From the NCBI GenBank assembly GCA_001579985.1, contig LRSR01001640.1, forward strand, positions 1 to 30,238: a stretch of 30,238 bases of DNA, given 5' to 3'. Within the stretch, counting starts at the first letter, position 1. The number at the start of each line of letters is the position of its first letter. This stretch comes from Hypsibius dujardini (lineage: Eukaryota > Tardigrada > Eutardigrada > Parachela > Hypsibiidae). The position numbers and the translations under genes were made by a program. Below, one piece after another: positions 11,801 through 23,050 of the stretch. The notes under the pieces were generated by a model. That model was not told the DNA's origin and did no database searches. It saw only the letters and a list, made by a program, of their open reading frames with translations.

Positions 11801-12383
11801 TATGTGTGTCTGATGTGATTTAGATGTGATTTAGAGACCGAAAAGAACCCGCACGAAGCAAGTCGATTTTCTTGAATGATCTCGAAAGATGTGTCCGTTC
11901 TTTACCTTGAAGCATCTACAAATTTACATGCACAGTTATATCCCGCTTATATCGCACTTTTTTTGTGCACAATCATAGAAGCCCATCCGTGTGTGACTGT
12001 CAAAATCACCTCTCGATTCATCCACGCCCTGCAGAGAACAGAGCGAGCAGTAGTTTGTGTGTGTCGTCAAAATTTTGCCTTACAAAAAATATCGCTCAAT
12101 TGTAATCAACATTTGTATAATGATGAATAGACGGAAGTTATTTTTTTTTACGTGAATGTCAAAGTTAAAAAAACCGGAACACTTTGTTCAGTCAAATCTG
12201 CGATCCGCACTGCGAAAACTGGTTTAGCAATCTTGCAACGGTACGCACTTTTAAAGACATCGCGTTGCGTGTGACGTAGCTGGTAAAATGAGTCACAATC
12301 GGACACAACATTCGGTTTATTGACTTGCTCTCGACCAAATTTGTAAGCTAGACAGCAGATTCCGTTGCAGAAATATTTGCCAA
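11801..12383. other. Short intergenic spacer with one poly(A) signal
   Basis: It separates the start of the Kazal gene from the stop of 7TM gene B. The only signal I can support is the minus-strand AATAAA at 12321-12316; no exon is recognisable. Confidence 0.5.
12316..12321 (-). terminator. Poly(A) signal of 7TM gene B
   Basis: AATAAA on the minus strand (TTTATT as written), about 63 nt after the TGA of 7TM gene B, a usual place for a polyadenylation signal. It supports the assigned terminal exon. Confidence 0.6.
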
Positions 12384-14356
12384 TCAAACGTGTGAAGTGC
12401 AGTTTTGAGGCGGACAACACGCGCCGCTGGGTGAGTCACCAACGGAGTCCCGCCTTCGGTATTGATCCAGCATGAAGCATAGAAATGTGAGAAGTAACCC
12501 CGCTACCTGTTAAATAAACAAACTGTCTGTGGGGATGTGTTTAGTGAGATGGAACTGTTGGTACTCACATTGATAATCGTCCCTCTGGAGACGTATCCAA
12601 ACACGTAAAGCGCTGGTACCGCTTTTCGCGTCCCGAAGCAGCCAGATTTGAAGGTCGAAAGGAGACGAAGGAGCTCGAGCTTGTCGGCTCGCTCGCTGAG
12701 TTGCTCGGTGACAGGTGTGAGCCGCCAATGTCGCTGGAACGGCGTGGGGTCTCGGTTCTTCATGCTGCTGACCGTGATCCGGCCGACTGATGACTGGATG
12801 TTTTTCACCGTCTCCAGTGTCGCGTCATCCTGCAATGAAATGTTTAACAAATTCAAATTTCGGATGTATAGAACTATTACTAAATTAATCTTTAGAAAAC
12901 GGGGCTCATCTATCGGTTAAAATACTTTCGCCGTTTTATCTTAACAAATCGCATCGGAAACATGACCCAAAGGATAGACGAAAAATGTGGGCCAAATTTT
13001 GTCACAACCATTTCTTAAATCGTTCTAGCGTTCAGCTGTTCTCCTTGAGAAATTCTTCAACAACTTTTTATATCCGAACAAAAAATATAAATACGAAATT
13101 GTGTTAAAGTGGGCGGACATTATAATTATTTTATACCATTTCAAGGAGGGAAATAAGTCCGCCAGTAATGCAGACGACACTGACAATGTACAGCGCAATG
13201 GCCGCGAAATTCCGCAGCACCGCCCACGAATCAGCGACGAACAAAAAGTCACTCAACGTCGAATTCAGCGCCACAATATCCGCCAACAAAATCAACGCCA
13301 AGAGGCAGCCGATTTCCTGCTGAATTTGACCCGCCAATTCGAGGGCCTCTTCCCTGTTGTTCCATGCGCGCTGAACGGCAAACTGCGTCATCTGCTTTTC
13401 ATCGGAAGCTTGAGAGCACAGCAGTCGGTGACAGTCGCTGGCTGAACCCATCCGGAATTTGTAGATCAAACCGGCCAAATAACCCGAACAGAGAATCCGG
13501 GTCGTTTCCGTGAGATTGCGCATGAAAAAGTTGATCATCTGCTCCTGTGTGTAAGGGAGTGGGAGTGGTTTACTCTCTAGATTATCACCTATTATTAATA
13601 TATAACGAACCGGAATGTTTATTAATCTCTATTAAACTGCTTGTTAAGCTAAAAGTGAACTGCCCATTAACATCATAATTTTCGCTAATATACTTCAATA
13701 TTGTCAAAATAGAGTGCACGTTGAATGTTCGAGAACATTCGACACAGGACTCACAAAGGAATGAATAACAGAGACAGCTCTCGATTGTTCGGGACACTTC
13801 TCGTACTCTCCCATAGTGACGGGTTAAATATACATCAAGGTTTGCACTGCACCTGCATCAGGTTCAGCTTCGGCCAGGGGAACGCGGCGATGGCCCACAT
13901 TCCCGGGTACACTTCCGAGTTGCGGATCCGGATGACGCGATACCCGATGATGATGGCAATATTGGTAGAAAAGATGAGGAACACTGCCGCTGAAATTTTG
14001 CTGAAAATGGCTGCCTTAATTTCAGTTCGTGGACGTGTCGTCGAAAATTCCCGAAGCATTTTAGTTTGCTCCGTGAGGCGGAATATGGCGGGGGACTTGC
14101 GCCAAAAGGTCACCAGGATCAACATGGTGGTGAGGGTCTTCAAGGGGTACTGGGAGAGATTGACCGCTTCGGCAATCTGGTAAATTGTCCCGCTGTGCGC
14201 GCTGGACGTGAAGGCCACGTTGTTCACGGTGTTTATGAATTCGTAGAGGAAGCCCAGAATGCTAAGGGTGATGATGAGGAGTCCACGGTAGCGTTGCAAG
14301 ATGGTGGGCTGGTTGTCCATGACGAGAAGGCCAGAAAAAGTTAAAACTCTCTCCAT
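12384..14356 (-). CDS. Seven-transmembrane protein B, candidate Gr-like chemoreceptor
   Basis: Predicted 431-residue membrane protein from four exons: 14356-13853, 13544-13137, 12829-12569 and 12506-12384. All introns are phase 0; donors are GTGCAG, GTATAA and GTGAGT, and acceptors ACACAG, TTGCAG and TTAACAG. Exon 2 has exactly 136 codons, as in gene C, and all three introns match gene C. Helices are expected near 25-47, 65-85, 113-140, 175-198, 240-270, 275-301 and 382-404. Motifs: LSQYPLKTLTT (67-77), RNLTETTRILCSGYL (177-191), CFGTRKAVP (368-376), TFLCFMLDQY in TM7. The C-terminus is a short Cys/Pro-containing tail. The start codon has a good context (AAACATGG). The weakest junction is the first (GTGCAG donor), but the paralogue uses the same position. 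Confidence 0.87.
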
Positions 14357-14716
14357 GTTTAAGGCCAGATGGAAAACTGATCGTCAAGTGAAAGGAAGTT
14401 CGGTGGATGACTGATAGGCAACTGTTTTGGTAAATAGGATTGTTCATCATCTTCCCTTAAGTGTATTCCCTGTGTACGCAGAGCAAATACTTTCAAGGGG
14501 GTATAGTCCATGCATTTGGGATGAGTTGGCAACAAAGCGATACGAGCTGGAGGCGCGGTTGAAACTTTATGGTCGCTCGGGCTCCGCGGTGACGTGATAG
14601 TTTATCAACTTGACTGGTTTCATTGGGCGCAGGGATAAAGCATTTTAAATGCCGGTGATGGCAGTTTGAATTAAAAGAAAACTAAATGATTAGCACTTCC
14701 AGTTGAAAACGAAATA

Positions 14717-15395
14717 CTGTACGATAATTTGTAACTAAACCGGTCACCGCTGCGAACTGGTGCATCGATTGATAGTTGCTGCAATCAACGCAGCGCGAGC
14801 AATGTTACCATCAATCGCACACACCACAGTCGTTATTTAACACTAATCAAGGTCGCAGCTATTGTTTTTCTTGTTTCTAATTCAGTAGCTTTAAAAAACC
14901 TTTGCTTGATTGCTCGATTACACTACAGCCCAGTCGATGGATTGGTTGGCGCTCAGAGTTTTTTTACTGTAGGAAGCAACTTGTTGTGCTTTTTTTAGAT
15001 TGAGTTAGATGTTTTTTTACTTTAACTTAAGATTGTTTTAGATGTTTTATTACTTATAACTTAGGCGATCAGTTGATTGAACGAATGATCAAATTTTTTT
15101 TTTCTTTTCTTGCCTTAAAAGCACAACAAATTGCTTCCTACAGTAAAAACACTTTCTGAGCGTCAATCAATCAATCAACAGGGTTGCAGTCTAATCAAGC
15201 AATCAAGCAAAGGTTTTGTAGAGCTACTGAATTAGAAACAGGAAAAACAATAGCTGCGACCTTGATTACTGTTAAATAACGACTGTGGTGTGTGCGATTG
15301 ATTGTAACATGGCTGGCGCTGTATTAATTACGTCACTTATCAATCACTGCATCAGTTTGCAGCAGTGACCGGCTTAGCTACAAATCATCGTACAG
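14717..15395. mobile_element. 679-bp foldback transposon with arms of about 280 bp
   Basis: The left arm (about 14717-14992) and right arm (about 15117-15395) are long inverted repeats, starting CTGTACGAT and including CCACAGTCGTTATTTAACA and AAGGTCGCAGCTATTGTTTT. Their divergence is modest and the T-rich loop is about 125 bp. There is no coding capacity. It is probably a non-autonomous DNA transposon; the target-site duplication is unclear. Confidence 0.75.
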
Positions 15396-15496
15396 AGAAA
15401 ACTCAAATCGACGTTACACGTAAGCGTACACGTACTGGAACTGATGCGTTGATACAACTATTTCACCAGTTTTTTTGGAAAGGCTAACAGTGGGAG

Positions 15497-15860
15497 GTAA
15501 TACAGAAGCTTGAGCCAGCTAAGTTGGGACACTTTGGTCAAACCAATTTACTGAGCACTTGCGCCATTCAAAAATCTATAAAAAAATGCTATATCTGTAA
15601 GCCGTGGTTTTCGCCCACCATTTGGACTCGTTTTCCCAAGTTTTAAGAGTTCGAACACACAAATCAACACTAATCTTTGACCGGACCGTGGTCAACGCCG
15701 TGTGCGCAACAGCACTGTCATGATGCAAGGCCAGCGACTTCGCCTGCTTCCCGTAGAGCTTGGGCCGCTTCTGTAGCCGCTTAGCATCCAGTTCGAACTT
15801 CTAAAATTCGCTGATCGCATTTAGCTGAGCTGTAAGGTAGCCGAGCTGTCAACAATTGAA
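15497..15860 (-). pseudogene. Mariner-type transposase 3' fragment with terminal repeat
   Basis: Read on the minus strand, 15860-15680 gives RPKLYGKQAK followed by HHDSAVAHTA, the second catalytic Asp block of mariner/Tc1 DDE transposases. Then come noncoding remnants and an end, written on the plus strand as ACAGAAGCTTGAGCCAGC (about 15502). About 200 bp of this end match the tandem copies at 27690-28260 in inverted orientation. The N-terminal half is absent and stops interrupt the frame, so it is a dead fragment. Confidence 0.7.
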
Positions 15861-16129
15861 AATGCGAATATAATCAGAGGTTTTGGTTTTGAGACACGGC
15901 TCAATTTTTCGTTTTCTTGCTGGTACATTTTTATGAAACCTCTTTTGGGTAGAATTTTTTTCAAATTTTATTGACAGCCGCACTGTCTCTAATAAATGGT
16001 GAAGTCACGTAACCAACTACGAGAAATGTGAACTGCTTAGCCCAGATCCCCAAAGGCCCAAACTCTAACACACATGGTGATTCACGAGTGTGTTTGCAGA
16101 GCACACCCAACATCCTCTCTCCATGCACG

Positions 16130-16960
16130 GATGGGAAGGATCTACCGGGTTCGGGAATGCTTTTGAGATAAAATTAAAACCGTCATTTCTCGGTCACTTC
16201 TGATCCAGTTGCCTCAATTTTTTTTGCTACAACGCCTGTCCATGTGAGCATCCGCTAGAGGCCAAAAAATGAAATTTAATTTGCACAGCGAAAATGACAG
16301 ACAATAACCAATGGCAGGCCCGGTCTCAATAATGACCTAGGCCACACCATCATATTCTATTAAAAAAATAATTCATTTCGGAAAACCAAAACCTGTTTTG
16401 GATAGCCCGCCACAATAACGAAACGGAAAATTGGCAGTACATAGCTTCCCCGTGTGCTGCATGCTCGCAACCAGTTTGGTATCACTCTGCTTCTAAAGTG
16501 TTTTGCTGTCACAAAATTAAATTAGAATGAAATGAATGGGAATGAAATTTGAGGAGTCATCGAGATTGGACCGTCCATAAAATACCAACAATGTGATTGA
16601 GTTGAGTTTGTGGCTCGAGGGAGTCTAATATCAGGCCTTACCAACAGCTGTTTCTCATGTTTTAATAAGAGGAAGTATGGTGCGCAAGAGCGGTTTGTTG
16701 AAGTTCCACGTGAATAAATAATAATATTGCTTACTGCGCTGGGCCACGGACAATTTCCACGGGAGTCCACGAAATATTACACAGCAAGAGCGCGACGAGT
16801 TTTAGGACCTACCTATGCGCACACATTTTGTAGTCCATAGATGGAGTTAAGAGACTGGAGTTAACATTAATTCTTAAATGTGTACACTCTGTGCGCGTGG
16901 GCGTGGCGAAATGTGTCTCAAAAGCATTCCCGAACCCGGTACGTGTATGTCTATCCCAAA
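16130..16960. repeat. Inverted pair of a 25-bp repeat
   Basis: ACCGGGTTCGGGAATGCTTT plus GAGA occurs at about 16146-16170. Its exact reverse complement lies at about 16915-16940. Weaker similarity extends outward for some 15-20 bp. They may be the ends of an eroded element about 0.8 kb long. Confidence 0.5.
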
Positions 16961-17282
16961 GTACAAGGTTCGGGTGTTCGTGCGTCACCAATGATGACGC
17001 GCTACTCAACAAAAAGTCCTCAAACCAGACAAACTCACCATTCCTGGTATACATGAAGTGGCTTCCGGCCTCCTCCTTATATTAACAGAAATTCCAGAAG
17101 TGACAGCTCAAACTTAATCTTTTCAAACACTGTACAGGCTGTTGTGGTTCAAGTGCTAACATTCTACAATCCCTTAAAGCACGTGTGTGTGCAATATTTG
17201 ACACATTGAAACACCTGTTTGGGCTTTTCTTATCTCCTCCGTCTCCTTCTCACTTCTCACCAGCTGTTCACATCGTTGAAAA

Positions 17283-19452
17283 ATGGCAGCTCGGATTATA
17301 ACGGGAAAGGCCCAATCGCATGCCCACAACACGTCGACTAGATCACGTGACTATGTGACGGCTCTTCTCAGCTGTTTCGGGCTCTTATCCCCGACAGCAA
17401 AAGTGACCTTTCGTCATCCTGGCTTCCGTGTGGCCATCCTCTTGGCCTTCAGCGCCTTCTCGTTGCTTTACGAGGTGACGATCGCCGTGACGAAATTGGC
17501 GACGATGGAGATTGACGGCAACATCGCTTACGCAGTTAACTTGTCTCAGTACAGTATTAAGGCCTTCACCACGCTGGTCATTCTGGGGATGTTTTGGTGG
17601 AAATCCTTTGTCATTGTTTCGATCGTGTCCACCGCGAGAATGACCATTGAGCAGACGAAAGTTGTACAGCGTCGACAAAAAGGGAATAAGGTTTGTGATC
17701 AAAGAAATGGAAAAAGGTGAAAATGTTGAGACATCAAACAGTCGAAGTTGACAACACCGGTTGACAAAAATTCGTTATTCATGGATTTAAGTTTAAGTCT
17801 TCCACTGCAAAATTTTGTTCTCGAAAGAATTTATAATTGCCAGTATTTAATACTTTTTGTTGGTTTTGGAAACAGATACCTTTTTTTGTGGCAAAAGAAT
17901 TGCTGTCGACTGGTTTCCTGAGTGATTTGCTCCCTTCAATCATGAATAATCACGGGCATGAATGAAGACGAAATATAATCGCAATATCGAACCATTTATG
18001 AACCAAATGAAAGCCAAATAATTCCACAGCAAAATAAACGAAACGTCGTTTTAGATTGCACATCGAATAATAATTTGAATCAAAGGACCCTCTTTATCTG
18101 GTACTTTCTTATAGGTTTTTGGACGAGTCCTGGTGACCTTTGCCACATATCTCGTCCTGATGGCGTGTTTTCGACTCCTTCGAATCTTTTCAGACAGTGA
18201 CAAGGAACCACCCTTTACCACCGTCTTATGGCCCAGTGTGACTTTACCGAAGGAACAAGTGGTGATCTTTATCGTTCGCAACTTTACCGAGGCCACGCGA
18301 CTTTTGTGTTCGGGTTACCTAGCTGGGTACTTGCATCATTTTGCGGAGGGCCTCGGAGGGTACTGTAAAATCATTCTTGGCAAAGTTGTACGTGATCCGT
18401 TGCAGCAGTTGAGCTACACCGATCTTCAAAGGGCTTGGGATGCTCGGGAGGAGGCGATCACCCTGGCCGGAACGATCAAGCAACAGATTGGAAGCTTTCT
18501 AACATTTATACTCTTCTCAGACATGATTGCGATGTTTTCGACAATGGGCGACTTTCTCTTCTTCTCCGACTCCTACGTGTACTTGCACAATGCCGTGTCA
18601 ATCCTCCTGTACATTGTCAGCAGTATGAGCGTCGCTGGGGGTTTGATTGCAATGTTCGATGAGGTAATTTCAAATTTAAACAGTCTTGGTTTTAGTCTTT
18701 TTATTGCAGTAAATAACCGTCCAGTCTAACGTCGACAACTTGAAACCTCATTTGGTTCGCGAATTGGACCTTAAATAACTCAAAAAATAAAAATTTAAAT
18801 GTTGGCTCCCGTTTGTTCCAAAATTGTTTTTAACACATGTGAACACATTTTTCGTTGAGTGTGTGGGATTACTTTAACAAAATCGCATTAACTTGAAGCA
18901 CATTGTTGTCATCTTTACCGTATTCCGCTAAATAGTTGTCTACTAGAAACTACTACTAGTTTTGTTCAGGATGAGGAAACTCTGCAGAATCTGAAGATGT
19001 TGAAATCGTCCCTGATCAACGGTTCACCCTGCACCCGAAGCATGCAAAGATCATCCAGCCTCCGCAGTGGCAAAGCACAACCGTTGGCACTGCACCACCG
19101 CCCTGTCGCTGCTTTCATCGAACGGGATGAGCTCGTTCGACTGCTGTCAGCTCTGAAATCAAGCTGCTTCGGTACCAGAAAGGCCGTACCGGATCTGCCG
19201 GTGTTTGGTTACGTTAATCGTGGAACGATCGTTAATGTAAGTCGGACCAATCCTTCGGGGATTGTCGTTTACGCTGGTTTACGCTGGTTTACGTCATGAA
19301 TAGTGAGGTTTATGTTTCCACGACGCGTGTAGGCGGTTGGGCTGCTCTTCACGTTCAGCTGCTTCATGTTGGATCAGTACAGCCGGAGTGAGACCACCGC
19401 ACAGGTCGTCGCGGCGTTTGAGGCTGGAACTACTGGCAATACGACCATGTGA
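17283..19452 (+). CDS. Seven-transmembrane protein D, candidate Gr-like chemoreceptor
   Basis: Predicted 447-residue paralogue of genes B and C, on the opposite strand. Exons are 17283-17690, 18115-18663, 18970-19236 and 19333-19452, all joined in phase 0 (GTTTGT, GTAATT and GTAAGT donors; TTATAG, TTCAG and TGTAG acceptors). The last two introns match genes B and C. The first is unique and falls before TM3, while the B/C intron before TM4 is absent (the segment WPSVTLPKEQV is continuous). Helices are expected near 47-70, 84-105, 138-160, 190-210, 259-286, 293-317 and 399-424. Motifs: LSQYSIKAFTT (87-97), RNFTEATRLLCSGYL (191-205), CFGTRKAVP (386-394), TFSCFMLDQY in TM7. The long cytosolic-looking linker (320-385) is Ser-rich and basic. 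Chemoreceptor function is inference from architecture. Confidence 0.87.
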
Positions 19453-19615
19453 TATTTCGAGAGGACTTACAAGGAAATACTCCGCTCTTCCCAGCAAACT
19501 TACTTACTTCGATTTAAAGTCATCTATGCGTTTTCATAAAGTCTTCTTTACGATTCCGCCAAGAAAATTGGTAACAAACCACATCTTTTATTTTTAACTG
19601 CTTATTGTTGGTACA

Positions 19616-19746
19616 CAGAGGCTCGTTTAGAGTCCTTACAGGTAGGAAACAGGACAAAGGGCCGAATCTTGAAAGAAATCAGCCTGTCCCTTTGCCCACC
19701 CCCGGGCCCTACCCTGAGGGGACCTTAGTCCTTAAACGAGCCTCTG
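19616..19746. mobile_element. Small hAT-like MITE
   Basis: The 131-bp unit has 14-bp perfect inverted ends, CAGAGGCTCGTTTA, of the CAGAGG type common in hAT elements. The flanking octamers match poorly. It lies just beyond the stop codon of the C2B gene, so it would fall in that gene's 3' untranslated region. Confidence 0.5.
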
Positions 19747-19750
19747 GTGG

Positions 19751-20245
19751 TCACTCAAAATTGCTTCCCCCGTTCGAGTTTTTTGGGAAGCAAGATATGT
19801 ACCACACGTCCTTGACTGGCAAAGGCCAATTCGTTTTGAGTTTAGGCAACAACTAACAACTGAACCGTTTCGCGGTGCAAGGGCTAATCCCCCCCCCTTA
19901 ACAACACCACACTGAAAACCAAGTACAGGATTAGTCTTCTTATAGCGACTTTAGATTGACATGAAACTGTCATTTTGAAACAGTTTCTAACAACCGACGA
20001 CAAATGTAATCAAGTCCATTTGGTCCAGGTCCGTGCCCGCCATTGCCACGCCCGTGAACAATTTTTTCTCCATCCGCCCAAACTGGCCCCAAATATTCAC
20101 TTGCAGGGATGCATGGTCAAGAGAGGGATGATCTTCGAAGCTAAGAGTTTGCTGCCATAAGGGATCCCGAGAGCGGCGTTCGATAATGCTTTTCTGCCGG
20201 GCAAGGATTCGTTCGTCTTTCAGTAGGATCACCTTGACATAGGAG
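19751..20245 (-). CDS. C2B domain and C-terminus of a RIM/Piccolo/Fife-type active-zone protein (last two exons)
   Basis: The penultimate exon (20245-19992) encodes SYVKVILL (the YVKVYLL strand), a basic RQKSIIERR patch, DPLWQQTLSF, then VNIWGQFGRMEKKLFTGVA and LDLIT-like residues. This is the diagnostic second half of RIM/Piccolo C2B domains, which dock presynaptic active-zone components and membranes. The last exon (19815-19751) encodes WYISCFPKNSNGGSNFE and a stop, matching the WYKLFP that closes these domains. I joined them with a GTTAGA donor and a TTTGCCAG acceptor (phase 1); GTCGGT is an alternative. The first half of C2B was not found upstream and must be on an unrecognised exon. Probably one gene with the C2A exons at 28464-30238, unproven. 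The loop Asp residues that bind calcium are lacking in the part seen, as usual for C2B of this family. Confidence 0.75.
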
Positions 20246-21067
20246 CTTATAGATCGAAAATTGAAAAACATTAATTGCTAAGAATTCAGCGGTTTCTTAT
20301 AAAGCTTATGAGGAAGACACAATGACGACGCCAAAGTAATAAAACAGCTCATTACTCTCCAAAAGTCGAGAAAATAATAAGAAAAATGGGGTGTCAAATG
20401 TCTTTACCCGTCTTCGTCCCTTTGCCCTACCCTCCCCCCTACACTTGAGCACCTTTGAGAAACGATGAGAAGTTCTGATCTGTTCGATTTTCGATAACTG
20501 ATACGAATTCAAAGGGAGAAAAAGTCAATTTGGTGCTTCCCGGAGAAGATGGAAAAAAAAACAAAAAAAGCTAAATCAATGCAGATCCTTTATGATTCTT
20601 TCAGAACGAAAGAGAAGAAAATTCGTTGTAGAATGAGTGGTGGCTCACTTCCCCCCTGCTGTAGCAGACGGAGCAGCCTGACAAGGAAACGGACATAAAT
20701 GAGCGACGAATGGAAGGGCAGAGAGATGGGCGAGGGGAGAAACTAAAACGGATCTAATAAAAATGCGGTCTTGCTGCCCAAGCACAGACAGCTTAATAGT
20801 ATGTCTAAAAAGGTGCAAAGTTATCGGTGGCAAGTTCCTCGACTTTGGACCCAACAACCACGCGGAATTGCGCTTGTGTCGAAGCCAAACTCTTTTATTA
20901 TCGCAAGGCAGACCACACAAGGAGTGAGGCAAGAAACACTTTTCTGAATGTTCAATTTTTTTATTTCAATCTATTTAGTTTAGGGTCGAATTTTCAGCAT
21001 CCGTTTATTGTAAGAATACACATCGTCCTTCCGTTTAAAAGAGAGCTAACTGATTAGTCCATAAATA
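20246..21067. other. Spacer upstream of GGACT copy 1
   Basis: No exon is recognisable on either strand, although the missing C2B exon would be expected on the minus strand here or further right. From about 20680 the sequence is the start of the duplicated block that also precedes GGACT copy 2. Confidence 0.45.
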
Positions 21068-22941
21068 ATGGGCCGTCATCTGGTGTTTGTATACGGAACG
21101 TTGAAAGCCGACGAGCCGAATCACGACTTCCTCCAGCCGCCACACGATGCGGTCTTCACTGGGAAAGGTGCGACGGTGGAACGGTTCCCGCTCGTCATCG
21201 CGTCCCGCTATAATATTCCCTTCGTGCTGGACGCTGTCGGACAGGGAAATGTAAGAGACAAAACAACTGCAGTAAAATACGTATGCTCAAATTTGTCTGA
21301 ATTTTCACAGCCAATTCCATATTTGCTTAGAATAAATAAAAAACACACAGTAAATAATTTTGTGATTGCGTTTATTGTTGCTAATAAAGTTCAATTCAAT
21401 GGGCATCATACTAGTATAAAAATCAAGCTGTGAGCATGAGCTAATTTAAAGTTGACGTAACATAGTCTGAATTAAAAATTTTAACCAATCTTTTATATTT
21501 CAGCTCTGTATTGAATTTAAATTATTTCCATCCATTAATTAAATTAACACGTCGTTTATCGTTCATGACTGGCTTTATTGAAATGAATAAGTGCCTAGAC
21601 GAGTGATTTTAGTTTACAGTGAAGGGAACTCTTCCAAATGAAGTCGGTACTTAAATTACACATTTTTATTTATCTGGTGAAATATAAATTAAAGTTTTAG
21701 ATGTTTCTGATATTAGAGAGATTTTGCAAATCGACATGTCTCAATCGAATATAACATAAGACAAACGTTATGTATGTTCCTTATGTATAAGAAATTTCTC
21801 TTTTCTCAAACTGACTTGACCAAATAACATAACATACCTTCTCCCACACCAACTGAAATTATTTTATTCATCATCTTCTTAGTCTTTTTAGTGTATTCTG
21901 ACAACTTTGTTACTTCGGACAACATTCCCGATGACGGTTAAGTGCAATGTGTACAGTGAAGACGTTAAAACGCCGAATAACGATAACGCATTGGGTTCAG
22001 CGTTGATTGATTGATTTTTTAGAACCAAAAGAATGTTTGACAACTTTGAAAATTTCATGATGTTTTCCATCTTATTTGATTCCCCACAACCAAAATATAA
22101 AATATCCTTCATAGACTTAAAATTTTCAGTGCGTAAAAAACAGCAAAATAGTTTTTATTTAGACCAAAAAAATGCAGGGGAGTACAGTGAGGGATAAAGG
22201 AACTGGATCCTGATCTTTCTGCAACAGAAAAGTTCATTTTCAGGTTACAAAAACACCTTCCGATTAATTGGAAAGATTCGCCCGAAAAGATTTTAAAATT
22301 AAAATTGGCAATTTGTGGGAATCAAAACAACTTAAAAACAGCTCAAAAGATTCCACAATGTCGAGTTCGTATAGAACTTGCGTAGAAATGGGAAATCTAT
22401 GCAAGTTGTATACGGGAAACCAAGAGAGCATACGGAAAACGGTAGGGCGCGTGCCAAAACATTCTGTTTATGTCTAATCGAGACTTTATGTTGGCGGGGA
22501 AATCTCTTTATTGCTGTACTTGGAACAATAGCTGTAGAATTATAACGCAGTAAAAACGACGTGTTCGAGCGTCCGGACCATCAGTAGTACAATCGAGTAC
22601 GTTCTTTTATAAGACCAATTTCTTCTCCTCAGAGAATTCAAGGAGAAGTTTACGAAGTCGACGACAACACCCTGGCCGATCTGGACGAACTGGAGAAGCA
22701 CCCGGAATATTACAGACGCCGTCCGACACAAATTGAACTCTTCAACCCATCCGCAACTGTTTTGGAATGCGGAATGTATTTTCTTCACGGTTTTCACGAG
22801 AGACTACTGACGCTTCCGCGGTACGACAATTACTCATCCGCCGGCGCGCACGGCTTGCCGTTTCAATTCCGCAACGACCATGTCTCGGATCCGCTCAATC
22901 CGTACAGCACCATAGACGACGTGAAGAACGACATCGAATAG
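21068..22941 (+). CDS. GGACT: Gamma-glutamylaminecyclotransferase, copy 1
   Basis: Predicted 163-residue cytosolic enzyme of the AIG2/GGCT fold. It releases 5-oxoproline and a free amine from gamma-glutamylamines such as isopeptides left by transglutaminase cross-links. Exon 1 (21068-21250) gives MGRHLVFVYGTLK with the YGTLK substrate loop at 9-13, PLVIASRYNIP and GQGN. Exon 2 (22633-22941) gives IQGEVYEVD, LDELEKHPEYY with the expected catalytic Glu at residue 82, and YDNYSSAGAHGL. The join is phase 0 with GTAAGA and CTCAG signals, and AATAAA lies at 23051. Length suits the family (human about 153). It shares the block with copy 2, differing by one residue in exon 1 length and at scattered sites in exon 2. 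It lies antisense inside the presumed C2A-C2B gene. Confidence 0.92.
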
Positions 22942-23050
22942 AAGTTCAATTTTTCATTAACAACTTTTCAATTATATTCTTTATATCACAATTGTTTTTT
23001 AATAATTCTGGCAAGCATATTTGATTTTTTTTCACAATTTTTAGAGAGAT

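Larger units (their letters stand above)
14357..17282. other. Divergent intergenic region between 7TM genes B and D
   Basis: Genes B and D are transcribed away from each other, so any promoters lie here. The region holds a 679-bp foldback element (14717-15395), a mariner remnant (15497-15860) and an inverted pair of about 25 bp (16146/16916). No TATA box or exon could be supported. Short minus-strand frames at 16522-17054 have no recognisable domain. Confidence 0.5.

Noticed and set aside
13101-13445. 114-codon plus-strand open frame
   Set aside because: Antisense shadow of exon 2 of 7TM gene B, whose minus-strand product matches two paralogues.
13725-14344. Plus-strand frames of 152 and 92 codons
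   Set aside because: Shadows of exon 1 of gene B; no splice or domain support on this strand.
16522-17054. Minus-strand frames of about 80 codons
   Set aside because: No recognisable domain and no convincing exon borders; part overlaps the inverted repeat at 16916.
19337-19597. Plus-strand frame overlapping the last exon of gene D
   Set aside because: The frame that joins in phase with exon 3 and gives the TM7 signature is different and ends at 19452.
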